From Burkholderiales bacterium (lineage in GTDB: Bacteria > Pseudomonadota > Gammaproteobacteria > Burkholderiales > Burkholderiaceae_E): a DNA stretch of 8,512 bases. Below, in pieces: positions 4,884-8,512 of this stretch. The stretch covers positions 1-8,512 of the forward strand of contig JAIYAG010000548.1 of NCBI GenBank assembly GCA_027489195.1. The letters run 5' to 3'. The position numbers were made by a program, and so were the translations under genes. How positions within the stretch are numbered: the stretch's first letter is position 1; every line of letters starts with the position of its first letter. The notes under the pieces are model-generated. The model saw only the letters and a list, made by a program, of their open reading frames with translations, was not told where the DNA came from and searched no databases.

Positions 4884-7118
4884 ATGCCCAACCGCCAAGC
4901 CGAAGACGAGAGCTTCCTGCGCGAGGCCCTGCCCGCGTTCCTCAGCGAGGCGCGCGAGCAGCTCGACCAGCTCGAGCAGCTGCTGCTCGAGCTCGAGGCC
5001 AGCCCCGACGACCGCGAGCAGCTCGATGCGCTCTTTCGCTGCGCCCACACGATCAAGGGCTCGGCCGGCCTGTTCGGGCTGGACGAGATCGTCGCCTTCA
5101 CCCATCACGTCGAGACCTTCCTCGACGCGCTGCGCGAGGGCACGGTGCGGCTCGCGCCCGCCGTCAACGACGTGCTGCTTCGCTGTGCCGACCAGGTCCG
5201 GCGGCTGGTCGCGCAGGTCGACGGCAGCCCGCTGCCCGACGGTGCGCCCGACGACGACCGCGAGGCGCTGATCGCGGCGCTGGCCGCGATGCAGCCCGGG
5301 GCCCGCGCCGCAGAGCGGATACACGCCGGCGACGCTTCGCCGCCGTCGGGCACGGCGCCGGACGGCACGACCGCCCACCACATCGCGCTGCACTTCAAGA
5401 CCGACACCTTCCGCGACGGCTTCGACCCGCTCGCGATCCTCGAGTACCTCGCCACCCTCGGCACGCTGCGCGAGGTGCAGATCGGCGCGGAGCGCCTGCC
5501 GGCATTCGACGTGCTCCATCCGGAAGACTGCCACCTCGACCTGTCGCTGGTGCTGGTCGGCGAGCTCGACGCCGCGCAGGTCGAGGCCGCCTTCGACCTG
5601 TTCCGCGAAGACTGCGTGGTGCGCGTCGCCGCGGCCGGCATGAGCTCGCAGGAGGCGCTCGGACGCATCGCGGGCATGGACGAGTCGCCGCGCATCGGCG
5701 AGATCCTCGTCGCCGCCGGCGCGATCCATCGCGGCGAGCTCGACGCGGCGCTCGACGAGCAGACACGGCTCGCCCGCGACAACCAGGCGGTGCCGATCGG
5801 AGAGGTCCTGCAGGCATCGACCGGCGTGCCCCGGCAGGTGGTCGACGCGGCCGCGCGCAAGCAGCGCGGGCGCGACGGCGAGGACACCCGCACGGTGCGC
5901 GTGCCGGCGGACCGGCTCGACGCGGTCATCAACCTGCTCGGCGAGCTGGTGATCGCGGGGGCGGGCACGGCGCTGCTCGCGCAGAAGACCGGTGTGGGCG
6001 AGCTGATCGAGTCGAGCCACCAGCTCGGCCGGCTGATCGAGGAGGTCCGCAACGGCACGCTGCAGCTCCGGATGGTGCCGGTCGGCGAGACCTTCGCGCG
6101 CTTCCGTCGCGTGGTGCGCGACACCGCCGCCGAACTCGGCAAGGACGTGCAGCTCGAGATCGTCGGCGGCGAGACCGAGCTCGACAAGTCGGTGGTCGAG
6201 CACATCGCCGATCCCCTGATGCACCTGGTGCGCAATGCGCTGGACCACGGCCTAGAGCCGCCCGCCGAACGCGAGGCCGCCGGCAAGCCGCCGCAGGGCC
6301 GGCTGGTGCTGTCGGCCTGCCACGAGTCGGGCGGCATCCTGATCCGCATCGTCGACGACGGCCGGGGCGTGCGGCGCGACCGCGTGCTCGCACGCGCCTG
6401 GGAGCGCGGCCTGCTCGAGCCGGGCGTGACGCCGCCGGACGACGAGATCCTGAAGCTGATCTTCGAGCCCGGCTTCTCCACCGCCGAGGCCGTGACCAAC
6501 CTCAGCGGACGCGGCGTCGGGATGGACGTGGTGCGGCGGAACATCGAGGCGCTGCGCGGCACGGTGACGATCCGCAGCGAGCCGGGCGCCGGCAGCGCGA
6601 TCGAGATCCGGCTGCCGCTCACGCTCGCGATCATCGACGGCTTCATGATCGGCGTCGGCCCGTCCAAGTTCATCTTCCCGCTCGAGTCGGTGGTCGAGGT
6701 CATCGAGAACCGGCGCACCGAGTCGACCGTCGACACCCGCGGCTGCGGCGTCGTCGAGCTGCGCGGCCAGGTGCTGCCGGTGGTCGGCCTGCGGGCGCTC
6801 TACGGGCTCGACGGACCGGAGCCCGAGCGCAGCAGCATCGTCGTGCTCAAGGCCTCGGGCCAGCACTACGGCGTGAGGGTCGACGCGCTGCTCGGGCAGC
6901 ACCAGACCGTCATCAAGCCGCTCGGCCGGATGTTCCGCAGCCTGCGCGGCATGTCCGGTTCCTCGATCCTCGGCACCGGCGAGGTCGCCCTGATCTTCGA
7001 CGTCGCCTCGCTCGGTCAGCTGGCGGCCCACCCGCCGCACCCGCTCCACGCTCACCCACCCGTCGCCGGCGACACCCGGCAAGCCGCCCCCATCTCACTC
7101 GAAGGACAACCGTCATGA
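4884..7118 (+). CDS. cheA: Chemotaxis histidine kinase CheA with unusual middle section
   Basis: CheA autophosphorylates under receptor control and passes phosphate to CheY and CheB. The 744-residue protein has an Hpt domain with the phosphorylated His55 in AHTIKGSAGLFG. Its Asp/Pro/Ala-rich linker is followed by a segment (about 165-255) of the kind found in many CheA proteins (DPLAILEYLATLG, then a PEDCHLDLSLVL stretch). Next come two short repeats (RIGEILVAAGAIHRGELDAAL about 271-291 and PIGEVLQASTGVPRQVVDAA about 304-323), the dimerisation domain (from about 335), and the ATPase with N box HLVRNALDHG (Asn451), DDGRGV (D491-D492) and GRGVGMD (542-548). A CheW-like domain (about 580-705) and a Pro/His-rich tail complete it. 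All catalytic motifs look intact. ATG 4884 has AGAGGG five bases upstream. The stop overlaps the next gene's start. Confidence 0.96.
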   Translation: MPNRQAEDESFLREALPAFLSEAREQLDQLEQLLLELEASPDDREQLDALFRCAHTIKGSAGLFGLDEIVAFTHHVETFLDALREGTVRLAPAVNDVLLRCADQVRRLVAQVDGSPLPDGAPDDDREALIAALAAMQPGARAAERIHAGDASPPSGTAPDGTTAHHIALHFKTDTFRDGFDPLAILEYLATLGTLREVQIGAERLPAFDVLHPEDCHLDLSLVLVGELDAAQVEAAFDLFREDCVVRVAAAGMSSQEALGRIAGMDESPRIGEILVAAGAIHRGELDAALDEQTRLARDNQAVPIGEVLQASTGVPRQVVDAAARKQRGRDGEDTRTVRVPADRLDAVINLLGELVIAGAGTALLAQKTGVGELIESSHQLGRLIEEVRNGTLQLRMVPVGETFARFRRVVRDTAAELGKDVQLEIVGGETELDKSVVEHIADPLMHLVRNALDHGLEPPAEREAAGKPPQGRLVLSACHESGGILIRIVDDGRGVRRDRVLARAWERGLLEPGVTPPDDEILKLIFEPGFSTAEAVTNLSGRGVGMDVVRRNIEALRGTVTIRSEPGAGSAIEIRLPLTLAIIDGFMIGVGPSKFIFPLESVVEVIENRRTESTVDTRGCGVVELRGQVLPVVGLRALYGLDGPEPERSSIVVLKASGQHYGVRVDALLGQHQTVIKPLGRMFRSLRGMSGSSILGTGEVALIFDVASLGQLAAHPPHPLHAHPPVAGDTRQAAPISLEGQPS

Positions 7119-8512
7119 ACCAACCGAACCCGTCCTGGATCGCCCGTCTCCTGATCGGCGGCGAGCTGCAGCGTCTGCAGGCCGAGATGCAGCGCAGCGA
7201 GACCGCACGCGCCGAGGCGCTGGCCGCACGCAACGCCGCGCAGGCCGAGGCGCAGGCCGCGCGGAGCGCCGCGCAGGCTGCCGCCGCGCAGGCCGAGGCG
7301 GCGATGACCGAGACCCGCAGCCGACTGGCCGACATCGAGGCAGAGCTGAAGGTCCGGACCCAGATCATGAACGAGACGAGCATCGTCTCCGAGTCGGACA
7401 AGAAGGGCGACATCCTCTCGATCAACGAGAAGTTCATCGAGGTGTCGAAGTACGCGCGCCACGAGCTGCTCGGCAAGCCGCACAACACGACGCGCCACCC
7501 CGACATGCCGAAGGAGACGTTCAAGCAGCTGTGGTCGACCATCGGCCGCGGCGAGCTCTTCCGCGGCAAGATCAAGAACCGCGCGAAGGACGGCACGCCC
7601 TACTACGTCGATGCGGTGATCGCGCCGATCCTGGGCGAGAACGGCAAGCCGATGAAGTACCTCGGCGTGCGCTACGACATCACCGAGGCCGAGATCGAGC
7701 GCCAGAACGCCAAGGGCATCCTCGGCGCGATCGACACCTCGTACGCGTACATCGAGTTCGACCTGAACGGCACGGTGCTGACGGCGAACTCGAACTTCCT
7801 GTCCCTGCTGGGCTACCAGCTCGCCGAGGTCGTCGGCCAGCATCACCGCATCTTCGTCGACCCGGCGATCGTCGCTGCGCCCGCCTACCAGCAGTTCTGG
7901 CGCGACCTGAACGCCGGCAAGGCGCAGAGCGAGGTCTTCCCGCGGATGACCAAGGCCGGCCGCGTCGTCTGGATCCAGGCGGTCTACGCGCCGGTCAAGG
8001 ACGAGATGGGCCGCGTCTTCAAGATCGTCAAGATCGCGACCGACGTGACCGCGTCGGTCAACGACGCGAACATGCTGCGCCAGGCGGTCGAGGAGGCGCA
8101 GAAGGTGACGGCCGCCGCCAAGTCGGGCGACCTGTCCCAGCGCATTCCGCTCGAGGGCAAGAGCGGCCCGATCGGCGAGCTCTGCTCGGGCGTCAACATG
8201 CTGGTCGAGACCACCTCGGTGATCTTCGACGACGTCGGGCGCTCGCTCGGCGCGCTCGCCGGCGGCGACCTGTCGCAGCGGATCACCCGCGAGTACTCGG
8301 GCGTGTTCGAACAGGTGAAGAACGACGCCAACGCCACCAGCGAGAAGCTGTCGGCGATCATCGAGGACGTCGGTCGCGTGTTCTCCGGCATGGCCGAGGG
8401 CGACCTCACGCAGCGCATCACGCGCGATGCCGAGGGGGTGTTCGACCGGGTCAAGACCGACGCGAACGCGAGCTCCGAGAAGCTGGCGAGCATCATCGAG
8501 GAGGTGCGCGGC
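7115..8512 (+). CDS. Soluble chemoreceptor: coiled coil, PAS-PAS, tandem HAMP units (466 residues, cut by window edge)
   Basis: Reading is open from ATG 7115 to the window end, 466 codons without a stop. No transmembrane segment is seen, so the protein should be cytoplasmic. In order it has an Ala/Glu/Gln/Arg-rich coiled coil (about 16-84) and PAS 1 (about 85-200) with HNTTRHPDMP (123-132), which resembles the motif of the FAD-binding PAS of E. coli Aer. PAS 2 (about 201-315) has the GYQLAEVVGQHHRIFVDP and VWIQAVYAPV pattern common in receptors. Three successive HAMP units (327-372, 373-417, 418-462) each contain GDL(S/T)QRI, and a fourth may be starting. The methyl-accepting signalling domain is expected beyond the edge. 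The start codon overlaps the cheA stop (ATGA), with AAGGA eight bases upstream. Soluble PAS/poly-HAMP receptors such as Aer2 of P. aeruginosa act in a Che2-type pathway. Oxygen or redox sensing is likely but not proven. Confidence 0.92.
   Translation, partial: MNQPNPSWIARLLIGGELQRLQAEMQRSETARAEALAARNAAQAEAQAARSAAQAAAAQAEAAMTETRSRLADIEAELKVRTQIMNETSIVSESDKKGDILSINEKFIEVSKYARHELLGKPHNTTRHPDMPKETFKQLWSTIGRGELFRGKIKNRAKDGTPYYVDAVIAPILGENGKPMKYLGVRYDITEAEIERQNAKGILGAIDTSYAYIEFDLNGTVLTANSNFLSLLGYQLAEVVGQHHRIFVDPAIVAAPAYQQFWRDLNAGKAQSEVFPRMTKAGRVVWIQAVYAPVKDEMGRVFKIVKIATDVTASVNDANMLRQAVEEAQKVTAAAKSGDLSQRIPLEGKSGPIGELCSGVNMLVETTSVIFDDVGRSLGALAGGDLSQRITREYSGVFEQVKNDANATSEKLSAIIEDVGRVFSGMAEGDLTQRITRDAEGVFDRVKTDANASSEKLASIIEEVRG
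8093..8500 (+). repeat. Tandem HAMP-unit repeats inside the soluble receptor gene (one 138-base and two 135-base units)
   Basis: Three consecutive coding units align without gaps except for one extra codon in the first: 8093-8230, 8231-8365 and 8366-8500. The last two units are closest (45 codons each). Both contain DVGR at the start, GDL(S/T)QRITR in the middle, then GVF, VK, DANA and SEKL before IIE. The sequence continues with EVRG at the edge, which fits the start of a further unit. The first unit is nearer a standard HAMP, with GPIGELCSGVNMLV. This is duplication inside a protein, not a mobile repeat. Confidence 0.75.

Noticed and set aside
4863..6248. Second long minus-strand open frame (461 codons) opposite cheA
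   Set aside because: It is antisense to conserved CheA domains. Its Arg/His/Val/Asp-rich composition is typical of such shadows, and I see no recognisable motif.
5105..6736. Long minus-strand open frame (543 codons) opposite cheA
   Set aside because: It is a shadow of the GC-rich cheA gene. The translation is Ser/Arg/Ala-rich without domain pattern, while the plus strand encodes an intact CheA.
1..8512. CRISPR arrays, insertion sequences, tRNA or rRNA genes, phage or defence genes
   Set aside because: I saw no direct-repeat/spacer pattern, no transposase motif and no RNA-gene signature. The window is filled by ordinary chromosomal genes.

Overview
The window comes from a GC-rich genome with dense coding, little space between genes and strong G/C preference at third codon positions. 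The D-amino acid dehydrogenase and the style of the chemotaxis genes point to a proteobacterium, most likely a betaproteobacterium (Burkholderiales-like). The assignment rests on reading the sequence, not on a search.

Left part (1-1773): an Lrp/AsnC-type regulator on the minus strand, cut by the left edge, is divergent from dadA. They share a gap of 118 bases that is clearly poorer in GC than its surroundings and should hold both promoters. This is the usual arrangement for a D-amino acid catabolic gene and its substrate-responsive regulator. A perfect 12-bp inverted repeat closes dadA.

Middle (1755-2943): a convergent gene on the minus strand encodes a predicted lipoprotein of the DUF3047 type, of unknown function. 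It is followed by a gap of 409 bases that carries no convincing gene. The gap holds a perfect 21-bp palindrome, plus further copies of its half-site, upstream of the next operon.

Right part (2944-8512): five plus-strand genes form a tight chemosensory operon. In order they are a small membrane-anchored methyl-accepting protein with almost no periplasmic part, a single-domain CheY-like response regulator, a single-domain STAS protein whose usual phosphorylated Ser/Thr is Ala, a CheA histidine kinase with an unusual middle section, and a soluble receptor with coiled coil, two PAS domains and tandem HAMP units. The receptor is cut by the right edge before its signalling domain. Gaps of 17, 38 and 10 bases and a final ATGA overlap indicate one transcript.

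The likely circuit is as follows. The soluble receptor reads an internal signal; its first PAS domain has the Aer-type RHPDMP motif, so redox or oxygen status is a reasonable guess. The membrane receptor contributes to the same array. Both control CheA, which phosphorylates the CheY-like protein. The STAS protein is the least explained member. The layout recalls the Che2/Aer2 cluster of Pseudomonas aeruginosa (receptor, CheY2, CheA2, soluble PAS/poly-HAMP receptor). CheW, CheR, CheD and CheB are not in the window and would be expected just downstream.
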